DNA of 64,000 nt from Collybiopsis luxurians FD-317 M1 (taxonomy: Eukaryota > Basidiomycota > Agaricomycetes > Agaricales > Omphalotaceae), in the NCBI GenBank assembly GCA_000827265.1, contig KN834764.1, forward strand, positions 405,041 to 469,040. Reading direction: 5' to 3'. Positions 33,230 to 46,124 of the stretch are shown piece after piece (the first letter of the stretch is position 1; each line of letters opens with the position of its first letter). Made by a program: the position numbers and the translations under genes. Below the pieces are notes generated by a model. That model was not told the origin of the DNA. It was given only the letters and a program-made list of their open reading frames with translations, and ran no database searches.

Positions 33230-34860
33230 GACCTCGCTCCCACTTCCCCGCTTCGACACACCTCTCTTCGTTTGTGGTCGAAAAATTACCAGCAGGCTAT
33301 TCAAGGTTTGGACTAACTTTCAATTGTCGCCTTCCAGAGTTAAAATTTTTCAGCTCAGGTTGCTATGTACGAGCACCTGGCCTGGCGTCGATCTTTGATC
33401 GACCTCTGAATAGTTATACCTACGCACTTTACTCTGCTTGGTCAGAGAATAACTGGGGTATGATTGTAACGGGGAATGTCATAGTTTCACATCGCCATTT
33501 GACGCTGCGCGACATGATAGTCCCTCCAGAACTGACAAACTGCACAGTTGCTCCATTTGAGAAGCTTACCAAGACTATCCATGCAACTGGCAATGATGCG
33601 GCTCAATCATGCAGATGGTCTTTCCTAAGCAGACTACTGATGCGTACTGACAATCCCAATGGCATGTGTATATACATGCAAGCTGACAACCTAGCAATAT
33701 CCACAGTAGACGTCGACCTTTTGTTTCCCTGCTGGGGCCTAGTTCTTTGAGATTTATTCATTCAAAGCAGAAGCCCAGGGTGTCTTTTTAGACCTCTTTC
33801 ACAGATTAGCTTTTCAGACTCCTGTGGCCATGTCTCTATCTAAAATTGAGACCATAATTTTTGCCTTCGCTTGCGGTGCTTTGCTGGCATCACGGTCAGG
33901 TTCCGATGTGGTACAGTTGCATGAATGCAAGTACCTTTCCTAGATTTGAATATGTACAGCTGACAATTCTATCATAGACCTGCTGGCCCAATTTCTGTCC
34001 CGAAAGGTCGGTATGCCTTCTATATGCCACTGCAATTTATCGAGTCCCCATTACCCAGTATTCGTACTGATGTATACTGCGCGGACTCTCTACTTCTTTT
34101 GAAATGCATCTGAGTTGTAAACGACATTTGACAAGTAGTTCCAGGGGATTTTATTCTTGGTATCAAATTCAATACCAGTGATTATAGTCTCCTCAATGAG
34201 ACAGAAGCCAAGAAGTAGCAACTTTGATCCTGCGCTTGCTCATCTCCATAAAATATCTTGGAAGACCATCGATTTTATCGAAGTTAGTGATGGAGATTAT
34301 AAAAATCTAATATTCCAGTTTAGAATCCATGCTTTCTGCCTCTTCGATAACTTCGAACTCCTGGCAGGCTTTCTTTGCTTTAAAGATCATGAAAAAGCCG
34401 GAATTTTCTCCTAGTGGAACTATGACTCAATGTCTTATTTTACTGACAGGCAGTCTCCGTACTCCTGCTCATCTATATGCCGCTCTTTCAACCAATCACG
34501 CTCTTCTCTTCAGCCTCGAACGAAGTTCTGTTCTTGCCCTAAATTTACCTTGTGTTCTCAAAGACAGGATCCGGCGCCAGAAAGAATCTAAATTAGAATC
34601 TCATGAGCTCAATTATACAGATGTTTTGGTCGATCTCACTCCTTTCAGCCCAGAACCAGATCTCTCAGTATCATTTACAAAACGCTGGCCTTGGAATTGG
34701 TTATGGGGGTATGTACTGAAAGTGACATTGATTGGTGCTGGGACAGGGATGGCATAGTACGCTCTCATGATGCAGCGATTAGCACGAGAACGAATAAATT
34801 CACAATCCTGTGTGTGTGGCATCGGAATGAATGCTGTTGAAGCTCAAGGACAGGAGATCT
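33230..34860 (+). pseudogene. NADH:flavin oxidoreductase / old yellow enzyme pseudogene
   Basis: NSYTYALYSAWSENNWGMIV followed by TGNVIVSHRHL matches the OYE segment where FMN-binding barrel strands lie (usual Y..W...GMI.TGNV.V...HL). A later part, ILLTGSLRTPAHLYAAL, corresponds to the usual VVLTGGFRT segment, and VTLIGAGTGMA then YALMMQRLARE to the family C-terminus. Segments are in different frames with stops between, and the catalytic core between about 33600 and 34330 is unrecognisable. OYE enzymes reduce activated alkenes using NADPH. This copy is dead. Confidence 0.65.
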
Positions 34861-37800
34861 CTTCCTTCTCACCTGATTAGCCATATTTGAGATGCGGCTA
34901 TGGGTCGATGCGCCTGATTTTACAAAACTCTGGAATTTTTTTGCTTTTCTTGATGATCTTCGTCTTCTTGATTGTGATTTCGAAAATATCGTAAGATACA
35001 ATCAATGCAGAACATAGAGTACAAACATTTCGCAAGGCGGATGTTCTTAATTCTTACCAGGGCTTTGGCTCAGTCGGATTCAATCCATCTAAACACCTGG
35101 ATCTTTGGATTAGTACACGTTGAAACATTTGTCCAGGTCGACAAGCTAACCACTGGGTCAAGGTTGTTTTGTAGGCATTCTCGGAGAAGCAAAAAGTCCA
35201 TGCTAAATGTCATTGTTGTGTAGAACAACATTAATTAGGGGATAGCCTACCATTGAATTCATCTAGAAGTCAACTGCACATACTACACAGACCCAAGATT
35301 CATACTGCCATCGCTGTTTATCCAAGAACATCTCCAGGAGCAGCTATGGGAAAGATTGACGATGCTTTCAGATGAAGTTGTGCGGAGTTTGGGCGGAGTT
35401 GACTCACTGATTATATCTGTCAAACAGGGGAGCGTTCAAACGCGCACTTTTTGAGGAAAAGTATGGAAGTAAGGAAGCATACTTGATTGATCGGGCTCTT
35501 CCTCTGGGATCGCTTCAAAATTAACTCAAATCAATGCCGTTGGCATTGTGCCACATGGTAAGACACAGGCACAGTATCAGGAGATGATATAAATACTTGA
35601 GCAACGAACTTATAACAAACATTGTAGTAGATATCAATCATGCTCCCAAGCGCCGTATAGGAATAAAGTGTTGCGTCCTTATTAGTCTTGACGAGCTGAT
35701 GAACATCGAGATAGCCGAGTTGCGGCCAAAGACATTTCCAAGATGTATTGCAATTCGCCCAGTCGGTTGCCTGTTTAAATTTATCAGAATAATACTTCAT
35801 GTGAATCAAACCCGTGCTTACAGTGATTGTAATCCCCGGTGAGGCACGAACGGGATTCCTAGAAGGGAGTCAATACTCACTGATGAATTCATAATCGGCA
35901 CAGATATCGCACCCGAATCCTTTAACGATCAAAATATCGAGATTTCGACTGGGCACCAAGGTCTGTCTGAAAACATGCTGACTAGCAGCACTTATCGAGT
36001 CCAGAAAAAAATTAAAATAGTGAACTGAAGGAATCGCAAATGCCAGAAGGGTGAAGACAGGAAAAAACCAATGGCAAGCATCCTGGACCATGGCAATGAA
36101 AGGAACCAGTCTCCTTGTTCAAACATTCTTGTGGGCTTTTGAGGACCATCTTTCGATCGCTAACGGGCTCGCAATTTTTACAACGGGTTCAAATATAGCA
36201 TGGATTTCAATTTTTATGTGTCTCATGTTTCATCTATGAGGAACCATTGTCTGCCAACCACCTCAAAACTTAAAGCACTAAAGCTATCCCCTCTAAGAGG
36301 TTGTCAGCTTAAGCAAGAGTTGAGGTCTCTTGTTTAACAACGACAACCCTTCGAGGGTTTGGTTACCAGGCTAACTGATGGGTACAGAAGCATGGAATAC
36401 TCGAGTAATGCAGGCAAATCAAGGATAGAACAGCGAAGAATTGAGACAAACCAAGGTCCGTATTGCATCTTGCTGCATCACATAGAGCAATGCGACAGTT
36501 GCGAATAGTGGCACTTCATACCTTCCGGTCCTGACACATTCAATGGCCCACTGTCTGAACCCTTGGTTTTTCATCTTTTGACATCTTTGAGAAATGATCA
36601 TTGCTATCTGATACCTTCATGTGCTCAAATTTGCTGTTGAACTCGTAGAAAATCAGAGAATGAGGGGTTGATGGGTGAAGCCGAGAAGCTCGTAAGGAAG
36701 AACTGCCTCAGCCTGGAACATGCATTTGCTGTTTTCGCTCACCTAGCTGCCACTAGCCTCTGGTGATCTTTGAAAAGAGTTTTTCTGAAAGGTCCATTCA
36801 GCAGGCTCAGGCTCAACCACTTGAGCACCACTAGAGCTTTGCACGGGTCAGACTCAGAGGTATGTAGCCTTTAAACCCAGAACTATGGATTGATTATTCT
36901 GTTTCAGTTTGTAAGTCTGTCTGGAGCATGTCGTCATCCTGTACATCCTTCATCTTTGATATCTGTTCGACAGCTTCTACACATAAATTCCGAGCGGCAT
37001 TGACTTTGACCAAAATGTGGATTGAAAGGTGAACAAGTTTTACTTGATGTAATTTGAAGAAATTTTGTCATATTGACGAGAATCTTCGTCTATAAGAGTA
37101 TATATCTTGATAAGACAAGCTGTCCAAAAGTGCAAGCTCGCAGTTTGAGCTGGAGTCTGGCCGCACCTGGGAAAACCAGCTTTGACCTCCTTGAAAGTCG
37201 CGGTTGATCTGAACGTCGTCTATTATTGTTTCTGACCTTTCACGCTGTAAAATGTCTTCAGCCATCTCACTGGACATAACTAACTTAATAAAAAACAGCT
37301 TTCAGCCTGATCAACACTAGAAGGCCAGAAGTGATTCTGATTACAGTTACTTGACGGAGAAAACAGCTGCATACATATCAGGATAGATTTCAGGGTTCAT
37401 TTTGACCTCGGACTACTTTCTATCCCTGTCCTACTTGTTATATTGGCGGGTACTTGGACAAGACACTTCATATCACTTAACATCTATTTATGTAGAACGT
37501 CTTCAGATGAACATCTGATAGACGGAACTACATAGGTGAGGTAAATAAATTGTAGAAGGAATGAATCCTGCCCAATTGTACTTGTTTTTACTGCTCCACT
37601 TGTTTTAGCTGTCCAAAGAAACCCGAACATCGGGTCATGAATCTTGGCTGAAACCTCAGAAGACTTCCCTGACTTCACCCTCTTCCTGAAAAACTTGAGT
37701 GCATAAACAGCATATATGCTTTGTCTCAGAATAATTGCTTGATCTTACGTAGTGCCTGATTTACTGATATTGGACCAGCGTCTTTTGACCGCGGATTTTG

Positions 37801-38112
37801 ATGAACAGATTTTGATGACTTTCTTGATCGGTAATGCCTTGCCATTCCTCTTGACTCTATTATCTCTCACGTCTATACTTATCTGTCCACAGCCTGCCCA
37901 TCAATATCGTCGAAGTACAGGTCCTTCATCAGCGTGTCGGATTCTCGAGGAGTACCTGATAGGATTTTACGTCGTAATTGGTGAACGAAAGTGGTTCCCT
38001 AAGGAAACTTCTACCACTAGTTCCCCTTGAACCCTGGAGCAAAAATTTCATGACCTATGCCCAGAAAAATTTGCTACTCCCGAAGTTAGTTTGTCATCCC
38101 TGAGCTGCCAGA
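34861..38112. other. Long region without a recognised gene
   Basis: Short open frames only. 34890-35420 has LRR-like scraps on the plus strand (FLDDLRLLDCDFENI), possibly from a dead F-box gene. On the minus strand 36091-35870 (LVPSRNLDILIVKGFGCDIC) followed by 35842-35531 could be exons of one small gene, but the intervening intron would be only about 22 nt. Nothing supportable was found from 36240 to 38112. Confidence 0.35.
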
Positions 38113-38120
38113 TATAAAAT
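38113..38120 (+). promoter_or_regulatory. TATA box of the DUF3455-like gene
   Basis: TATAAAAT, 78 bases before ATG 38198. Confidence 0.5.
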
Positions 38121-38197
38121 ATGGTGTGGTCCTCCTCAAGTTGTTAAGCCTCTCAGCTTCTCCTTCCTAACTCCCTCTGAATCTAATTGCTTGCACA

Positions 38198-39049
38198 ATG
38201 TTTTTCAAGTCTATCATAGTGCTTGCTAGTTTCGCCTCCGCCTCCATGGCGGCTCCCGCGACTGCGACTGGTAGCTCTGCTCTGTGCGACGTGTCTTCCG
38301 CTACCTTGAGCATACCGTCCGGAGTTGCTCTGCCTGCTCCAGATTTCAAAGCCACCTTCCTCGGACTGGGCGTAGGAACTCAAAACTATACTTGCACTTC
38401 AGGTGGAACTTATACGTAAGTTTTTACCAGCCGCTTCTTTGCTTTTTCTTGCTCATTCAGTCTCTGCTTTGAAGCAACGTGGGAGCTTATGCTGAGGTGT
38501 ATCAGCTCTGCTCTGGAATTTACAAGTCTCCCATTTTTGAAGACTTAACCTCCCTTACATTCGCTATTTGGAGCAACGCTCCTTCCTCTGTTTCAGCCTC
38601 CGAGTTAATTGAACTAGGAGAGATTCTTGATCCTTCGTTCATCTTGGGCGAACACTACTTCGTGACAAACCCTGTCACTGGTTCTGGCCTTGCTCCCAAA
38701 TGGGACTTCACATCTCATGCATTTGCTGGAAATCCTGCAGCTTATGTCGTAGGGTCCAAAGTTACCGATGTTCCTGCCCCGACTTCGAAATCGGATATCG
38801 ATTGGCTTGAACTCACGAATCTCACCGGGACTCTTGCTAACGAGATTTACCGCGTCGAGACCAGAGGTGGACAGCCGCCCGCTTCGGTAGGAACCACTTC
38901 GAACTACATACTTCCAATTCGCGCATTGATTATTTTTTTAGTGTGTTCCCGGATCTCCTGAGATATACATCAGATATACGGCCTTGTATTGTGAGTTGAA
39001 TACCTATAACTGGGTTCGCTATTTTGATACTTACGCGGTTAATACTTAG
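38198..39049 (+). CDS. Secreted DUF3455-like protein
   Basis: Exons 38198-38415, 38475-38886 and 38942-39049 join in phase to 245 aa. A signal peptide is clear (MFFKSIIVLASFASASMAAP). Family features are FLGLGVGTQNYTC near residue 55, TNVGAYAEVYQLC across intron 1, SKWDF-like PKWDFTSHAF, IDWLELTNLTG, and YRVETRGGQPPAS joined by splicing to CVPGSPEIYIRYTALY. Two cysteines bracket the first part and another lies in the PPASC segment. DUF3455 proteins are small secreted fungal proteins of unknown function, sometimes misnamed malate dehydrogenase. The C-terminus after YTALY departs from the usual aromatic ending. Confidence 0.8.
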
Positions 39050-40910
39050 GGTTCATGGGTGGCTCCTTCTAAAAGTCACATGATGAAACATGTACTGAAT
39101 TTCTATTGGACTGCTGTACCTTGTACTTATCGCAGTAATAATGAATATTGCCGCATCGTTGACTGAGCTTGCGTATTTTCATTGACTTGAGCGACTTCGC
39201 CAGTTTGAGTGGGCCAATTATTGCTTTCCGGGCCGAGGCCATGGGTCGCCTAAGTTCCACGTCTTCCTTCTTTCCTTCATGCAGGAGTTCTATGAAAATC
39301 AGCTTGTGCTTTTAATCCTTTGCTGTTTCTTTCCTTTATTTACTGAACAGTTTCTTTCAAAAGAAGGAAAACCTCCAGGGATGCCATCGATGTTCACATG
39401 GAAAGCGGAGGAACATTGAACATGAATGTGCTGCGTAGAATGACGCGACAGTATCTCATTGCATATGCTCTAGTCATGCTTGAGTAAACCTCGCAATCTT
39501 GAGCCCTTTAAAGTGTTCAAGATATGACATTGAACATTGAACGTTGTAGCCGCCGACTGGCTGCAGGGTCCTTATATCTACTTCAAGTTGTAGCGGAAGC
39601 AATATCTCTTTCCGGAACAAATTGTCGCTCTTTTGTTTATCACCGGCTTCTCCGCTTGTGCATTCACAGTATCCCTAGTATACCTGAGCCCACCAATAGT
39701 GCTTACTTCCATGCAACATACGCAACTTTGAGCTGAATCAAGAATATTGTAGTGGTCGGAAAAGGCTCTGCATGGCCTTCTGTGTCACCTATACACTCCC
39801 CTGTGTCTGAATCTTCATTCCCTACCTCCCGATTCTCCCCATAGGCAGATCGTTCGGTGGAGTTTCGACTTCGATCTCCTTCTCCGGCTTTGAATCCTGG
39901 CTCGTATCTTCATCAAATGCAGCTCAACTTCCCGATTCTAACTTGTCTCAAATCATGGGTCGAGCGTCTCACTCCTTTCTTCCTCGCACAACTTTGGCTC
40001 TCCATTCGTCTTGAGTTGTGCAATTCTCATTCTCGCCTAAAATGTGATTGCTGGGTCGTGGTCCGAGAATTATGGCTCTAGTGGAACAGCAGTCAGCGCT
40101 TAGAGCGCTGATCTTTTCAAGTTGAAACGGCCGGCAGAAGCTTGGAGGGTTGTCCGTCGAGGTATGATCCCCTTAATGGCTTTTGACAGCGTTCTTATAT
40201 CTTGCGTAGACAAGATTCTACTTGTTGCTTTAACCTAAACCTGCTTTGAAGGTGAGCCCTTTCTGTATTTAGGCTAGTTTCATGTTCTGACAAGGTTTTT
40301 GAGGGAGCATGTACGTATTTGTGTTCATTTGGGTCCCATCTCTCCTGGCTCCAAGAGGCAGCGCATTCCTCCAATACTTTTCCCCTTCCGGTCGGTTACA
40401 TTTTCTCAAGCTTTATAATCTGCATGATGCTTGGGTCATTGCTGTACACGGCCATCACGTCGTATGCCCTCAATCCCGGATCCAGCTCATGCCCAAGCGA
40501 GAACTCACTGCTGCTCCATGCGAAATTGAGCAGCTTAGTTTGCGCGATGAGTGGCTTGGTGTTTGCTGCGAGTATTGCCTCTTGCGATGAAAGAATCCAC
40601 TTCTGGTGTTTCTGCGTGTTTGTAGCTATGCAGACGGACATCATCGTCGACTACGGGGAGCATCATGATATTATACCTCGAAACTTCTTGCGTCTCTTAC
40701 AAGTTCCTTAGACTATTGTAAAGCGCGTAACTACTATCCTTATACCATGTCATACTTTATCCGGACTGCCAATCTTCTCTAACGCGCGCAGAAGATGGCA
40801 GTTATGAACAATGAGTTGAATGATTCAGCATCTAGTTTGGCATTGAAAAAAATCTCAATTCGAGCAAAAAAAATCGGACAAGTCCCTCCGATTGAGGAAA
40901 ATATTTGATG
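39050..40910. other. Region without a recognised gene
   Basis: Open frames at 39524, 39857 and 40309-40711 lack motifs, overlap each other in several frames and show no splice-consistent extension. Confidence 0.35.
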
Positions 40911-41370
40911 TCATCTTGTGCTGGAAGAAGGGCCCTGCATATTACTGGACATATTCGAGTCAGTGAATGCAAGAAGAAAATGGAAGGGGGCTCTAAGATT
41001 GGCGAAGCGAAGGAGTACGGAAATGGGTCCACAGATGGGATATGTTCCTGTGTAGTTCGAAAGGAATGCACAGTAGGTCATGACACTATGCATGCAATGA
41101 CGCACGTCCACACGTGGCAATCACTTAAGGTAGGTCCGGTACAGTGGTAGCTTTGCTTTTAATCAAATTCGCAACGATTGCTGCGCGCTTTAAGCAGATA
41201 TAAGTCGGTTCGAAATCTGACCGCTGCGCAACGTGCACAGATTGGAGGTCCATAACTTTCTGTATAGATTGAATTATTGAAGGTCCGACAGTGCTTTAAA
41301 GGGTTTGTTCGACGTCCGTTGCCACCTCGTTCTGGGGAGGTTGCTTTCTACTCGGCTCTGGTATCGCTAT
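40911..41370 (-). pseudogene. Third carotenoid oxygenase copy reduced to promoter and first codons
   Basis: ATG at 40952 begins MSSNMQGPSSSTR and stops at 40911. The ATG context and the 420 bp upstream closely match the start and promoter of paralogue 1 (32394-32790). The rest of the coding sequence is absent. It sits about 190 bp beyond the 3' end of paralogue 2 in the same orientation, the place a third tandem copy would begin. Confidence 0.75.
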
Positions 41371-41562
41371 GAAGAAAGTCAACTACGAGTCCACGGCCAG
41401 GACAGATCCAGAATGTAATGGCACTGTAGAATCATTGACATCCATTTCATGAAATCTCGGTACAAGCGACGAATCAAGAAGAAAGCAGACCAGAGAGTAG
41501 TTTAAAAAAGTAGCCATATTTACATCTTTGACCTTGCCAGAATTACAATTCAAAAGTTAGAG

Positions 41563-43304
41563 TCATAGGGCACTTGACCTCCTCTTCTGCGACCAAACAC
41601 CGTGAAAATTAATTGGGGAAACAGTCTTCATTTCCGCCCTCGCACACTCCTCCATATTCTGCGCGTCCAAGATTATCAGCATACTTTTACCTTGATTTCC
41701 ATCCAACACCACACTTAAAACAACTCCATCGTCTTCGGCTTTTCCGTCTGGACGCGGAACAAATACAGGTTCGCTCGGTGTATACCCAGGGACTCCCCAA
41801 AATTTATGTCCTCCCCCCTCTGCATCCTGCATATCGAGTTTTATAATCCGATCGGCAAAGGTGTGTTCTAGACCAGGACTAAAGGATTTGTTTACTCCGT
41901 AGGCGTAGCGGTAAGGTTGATGATAGTTTGATGGATTGATTGTGGGTAGTTCAATGGATTCGGAGGGAGAAAGGGTAAATTCAACTTGAGCATCGCGGGC
42001 AGTTTTACCGCGGGAGGGTGAAGTCGTAACGGAAGCAAGGCGGAATCGGCGGGGTCGTCCTATGGGCGTTGGGTTTTCAAGAGAAAGTGTACGCAGTTTA
42101 TCGAGGTAAAGAGAATTGATTACAGAATGGTCTTTGTATACTGACATATCGATGATGATATCATCCTTTCCTGGATCATCGTAGGCATTGATTTGGTGGA
42201 AGCAGAAGAATGGTGGGGTCTATTCAACCAAATTCTTGTTATAAGATATGCCTGGACTAGGACGGAAATGTTACCTTGTATTTGGCTATCACTCCGCCAT
42301 TCTTCTTGTCAATCACATAGAAAAGACTATCCACATTTGGTTTCCATTTCTCGATAGACTGAGCAATATTCTGATTGTAGAGAATGGATAAACCATAGCT
42401 TCAAACAATACGAATTTTACAAATCAATGTGACTGGTCAGGAAGACCGCAGCTTACCCAGCGATATGAGCTTGCCATATTGCAAGTATAACATATTTCGA
42501 GGTCATAGCAAAGGAATGGAGGTAAGATGGAGGGGCATCCTTGATCTGTGCAATAATATCCACGGCACCATTACCGTTGATCCTGAATACCTTGTAAGTA
42601 GGAAAACGACCCCCAAGTTTGCAAGAAAAGTTGTAAAATTCGTCGGTTTCTTTGTCCCGACACGAATGAGCGGCACTCAGTTGACCGTCCAGACGTGAAT
42701 CCAATGTTTTATAGGTAGCTGAGGCAAGTGGTTCCAAGGAAAGGGGATCAAGAAGTTGAAGCATATCCGCATCGGTCTTTGCAACAAGATACCGGGGCCC
42801 CGAATGGTCATGGAGTTTCACTTCGGAAGGTAGTCCTTCAATTATTTTATCCCAACCTGGCATATCGGGACTCAAAGTGACCGAGACATTGACCCCAGAT
42901 GGAGAGTCATTGGGTTGGATCGGAGAAGCCAACTGCTGGAATGTAGTGAAGAACTTGCGAAAAATGCTCTGACAAATGTCTGGCTGTTGACCAAATGAAA
43001 CCATTGGGATCTTTCCCTGTTTGGAAATGTCGCTCTCGAAATCTTCGCAAGACTTCCGAGAGCTGTATGATACTCGTTGACTACCAGGGTGAATCTCGAA
43101 GCGATGATTCATTCCGAGTCCATCAAACCAGTGTTGAATGTCGATTGATTGCGAGGGGTTCGTCGAGGAGGGTATGTGGTATGTTCCGGGGCCTGTTCGA
43201 TAGAGGACACCAGCAAGCCACGAAGGAATAGTCCCCTGGATTGCGAGGTCAACTGGGACTCGTTGCTCCGGGGCATCCTCAAAGCCTGCAGCGCTGGAAT
43301 GCAT
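41563..43304 (-). CDS. Carotenoid cleavage oxygenase (RPE65/CCD family), paralogue 2
   Basis: Exons 43304-42457, 42398-42275 and 42219-41563 give 542 aa. Start MHSSAAGFEDAPEQRV. An in-frame ATG at 43394 would add 30 residues. The four histidines lie in SAAHSCRDKE, SYLHSFAMTS, FFCFHQINAYDDP and INFHGVW. Most residues agree with paralogue 1 and both introns are at identical sites; exon 2 is 124 nt in both. Differences cluster in the linker FTTFQQLASPIQPNDSPSG and after DMSVYKDHSVI. Intact and probably active. Its upstream region does not match that of paralogue 1, so regulation may differ. Confidence 0.93.
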
Positions 43305-43944
43305 TGTGCTACGCGGTATGGACGTCTGGCAGGCAAAATGTGTTCTTAAGAGTGCGGGACGAAGGAACATGGAAAACAACCACGGTCTAAACACCTACCT
43401 ATATATTGATCATGCACTGACGTTGAGTCGCGGCACGTCTGCACGTGCTGATTGAGACGCAGTTAGCTTAGATTGTAGATCTAGATTCAATTTTAAATGA
43501 GATGATGTGACAGTTACATGGAAATTTCCTCGGTCTCAGCTCATTGCGAGAATTGGGCCTGACACAGGATATGGACGTTCCAGGGCCTACATAGAAGGAT
43601 GAGATACTACATTCAACTCACTGGTACTTAAATCGTTACGACCCAGACCTACAAGTAACATCCGGGACAATTCCCCTGTAATCTGATAAGATTTATGACT
43701 CTCATACAATGACTATCTTCCTTCCAAAACCAAGACCAAAAAAAGAAATTTGAAAATTATTTATTCCACGTCTTTCCGCTCCCGGGCCAGTAGGGAATGA
43801 GAACAGGCTTTAAAAGCTGGCAGCGCCGCAGCGGGGTACTAGGTAGCTAGCTTGGCTTTCAACTTTGACTTCAATTCTTTGCGACGATTTCGTCGTCATT
43901 GTATTCGTCTCGGCGTCTTCGGATACCACGGATTGACGTAATAA
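43305..43944. other. Intergenic between divergent carotenoid oxygenase and PKS remnant
   Basis: No coding sequence recognised. The left boundary of the PKS homology falls near 43945, so a rearrangement breakpoint probably lies here. Confidence 0.35.
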
Positions 43945-46124
43945 AGACCGAGAGGATTCACCATAGATCTCGTTGCGGTTGACTGTCTTGACTCGACTAA
44001 AACCAAGAATCTATTTGCCAGTCTCAGTCATCCAGTTGTCGAAGTATTCTTCCTCGCCGTGGCATTGCGTGATCAGCTTTTCATTAACTTAAAAACGGAG
44101 GATGACTGGAAACCCGGTAAGCACATATTTGCCCATACTAAATGTATTTCTGACTGGGTTTCAGTGCATGATGTCAAAGTGAATGGACTACAGGTGTTGC
44201 TTGAGGCAGTTGATCCTGCATCACTCGACTTCCTTGTGCTTACCAGCAGTATTGCCACCCCTCACGGATCCCCAGGTAAGGACACCATGGCATCTGGGCA
44301 TTCACCGAATATTTATAGGGCAAGCAAATTATTCCGCTGCACAGGTTGAGATGGAAATGATAGGTGCTCAACTTCCAAACTGGGCCGTTTCCGTAGCTGT
44401 ACCGCCAAATGTGAGTCTACTCTAATACAATTGGGATGATTCGCTAACTTAGTTTATTTCTAGCTCGATGCCGGAATCTTGAAACGCAGTATGGGATCTA
44501 GCAGTTCCCGAAATGCGGCTCTAGAGAAGGTGAGTTCAAGGTGGTCAAAAAATACAGCCACTGACCGAAAAGTCTAGTACAAATTCTTTGGGGTCAGTAC
44601 AAGACGGCTGGTTCAGTACTGCTTCGATGCAATCTTGTCTTTGGACAGCAAACCACATAATCCAGTCTATATACCTGCGTTGGAATGGAAGATACTGCTT
44701 GAATGTGCGCCTACCAGTTTTGCCTCTTTCATATTATTAACGAATAAATTAGCTGGAATGGTACCCGACAGAAGTCGGTCTCTTGTTTGCCATCTATCGG
44801 TGAAAGACACGGACGAAAACTTCTCTTCGGGTGCATCGCATGAAGGGACAATACGAGCTATATGTGCCAAAGTCCTATCGCTTAATGTGGAAGAGATGGA
44901 CGAGACTACACCGCTATCGAGCTATGGTCTCGACTCTCTCACAGCTGCACGTCTTAAAGGGATACTGAAGGCAATATTCAACGTAGAAGTCACACAGCTC
45001 CAGCTACTGAGTACCTACATGACGGGTAAGTACTACTATAGTGCCGATGACTCGTAAAGTTACTCACCGTCCTTCAGTGGAGAAACTCCTATCAATGCAG
45101 ACGCAACAAGCGGCTTTGGAAGCTGAAAACTTAGCTTCCAATGACGAAGATGCTTCCGCTGCTGCAAATAAGTCCATTGAGAATGAGATGGACCAGACGG
45201 TTGTCAGCCTGAATGACGTTAACTGTGGTCCGCCAGTCTTCTTTATTCATGGAGCAGGAGGAGGGGTCCTTGTCTTGCATAAGATTGCACAGAAGATCCA
45301 AGTGCCGGTATATGGCGTGCAAGATACACCCGAGGCACCTTTAACGGGGACTATACATGATCTGGCGACTTTCTACCTAGAACAGATCAAAAAGAAACAG
45401 CCCACGGGACCCTATCGTCTCGGCGGATTCTCTTTCGGTGTGTTGTCCCATTAGTTTCTCGCATGCCTTGAATCGATCCTTTCCGGATCCTTAGGTACGG
45501 TTGTCGCCTTTATCATGGCACTAATGCTACGCAAATCCGGGGAGATTGTGGAGATGCTGATCTTCTTGGATGGAGCACCTTCATTGTACCACAGACCCAG
45601 TGTACGCGACTATATTCGTCAGACGATTCTAGACGGGTCAATGGCGGATAATGTGAGTAATACTGCAGTTTCTCCCTTGGAATGCACTTTTAATGAAGCG
45701 ATTGTAGATCATGCAAAATGTCAGGGATATGGCTACAAGCGGGGCGCTCGACGAAGCTCAGGATATCATTACCCACTTCGAGGAGTATTTCGAGCATAAG
45801 GGCCAAGAACGTAAATGGGTCGCAAGGTTCTGCCAGGCATACAGTGCTCACCTGCTTATGGGCATTCGCGAGAGTGCGGACCGAGAACGACTCGAGCAGA
45901 ACGGAGAGTACGAAGGCCTCAAGTGGCCTGCCGAGTGGACAGTACTAATGAAGGCGCGAAACGGTGCTCAGATGGATCCACATACCCAGGGATCATCTGA
46001 AGCGTTTGATTTGGATAAGACGACGGACAAGGTGCAAATATTCGAATTCCCAGGCACTCACTTTGGACTATTAAATCCTGCTTCTGGCGTCTGCGAAGCC
46101 TTGAACACTGTTCTGTGTCGATGA
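43945..46124 (+). pseudogene. Polyketide synthase C-terminus: KR remnant, ACP, thioesterase
   Basis: Homology opens near 43945 inside a ketoreductase domain (LFASLSHPVVEVFFLAV, then DQLFINLKTEDDWKP, VKVNGLQVLLEAVDPASLDF, SPGQANYSAAQ after splicing). Next is an acyl carrier protein with GLDSLTAARL (Ser codon 44935-44937, the phosphopantetheine site). Then comes a type I thioesterase with IHGAGGG, GGFSFG (nucleophile Ser 45431-45433), FLDGAPS and GTHFGLL, matching a Ser-Asp-His triad. Seven introns splice in phase, including one inside GFSFG, and no stop interrupts. KS, AT, DH and the KR nucleotide-binding start are missing, so it is a truncated PKS or a gene whose front lies elsewhere. A free ACP-TE protein cannot be excluded. 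Confidence 0.85.

Noticed and set aside
35531..36091. Possible two-exon minus-strand gene (DILIVKGFGCDIC)
   Set aside because: The implied intron would be about 22 nt, no start context or family match is seen, and the flanks are open-frame poor.
40309..40711. Overlapping plus-strand frames of 93 and 130 codons
   Set aside because: Two frames are open at once over the same bases, with no motif, no promoter and no splice extension.
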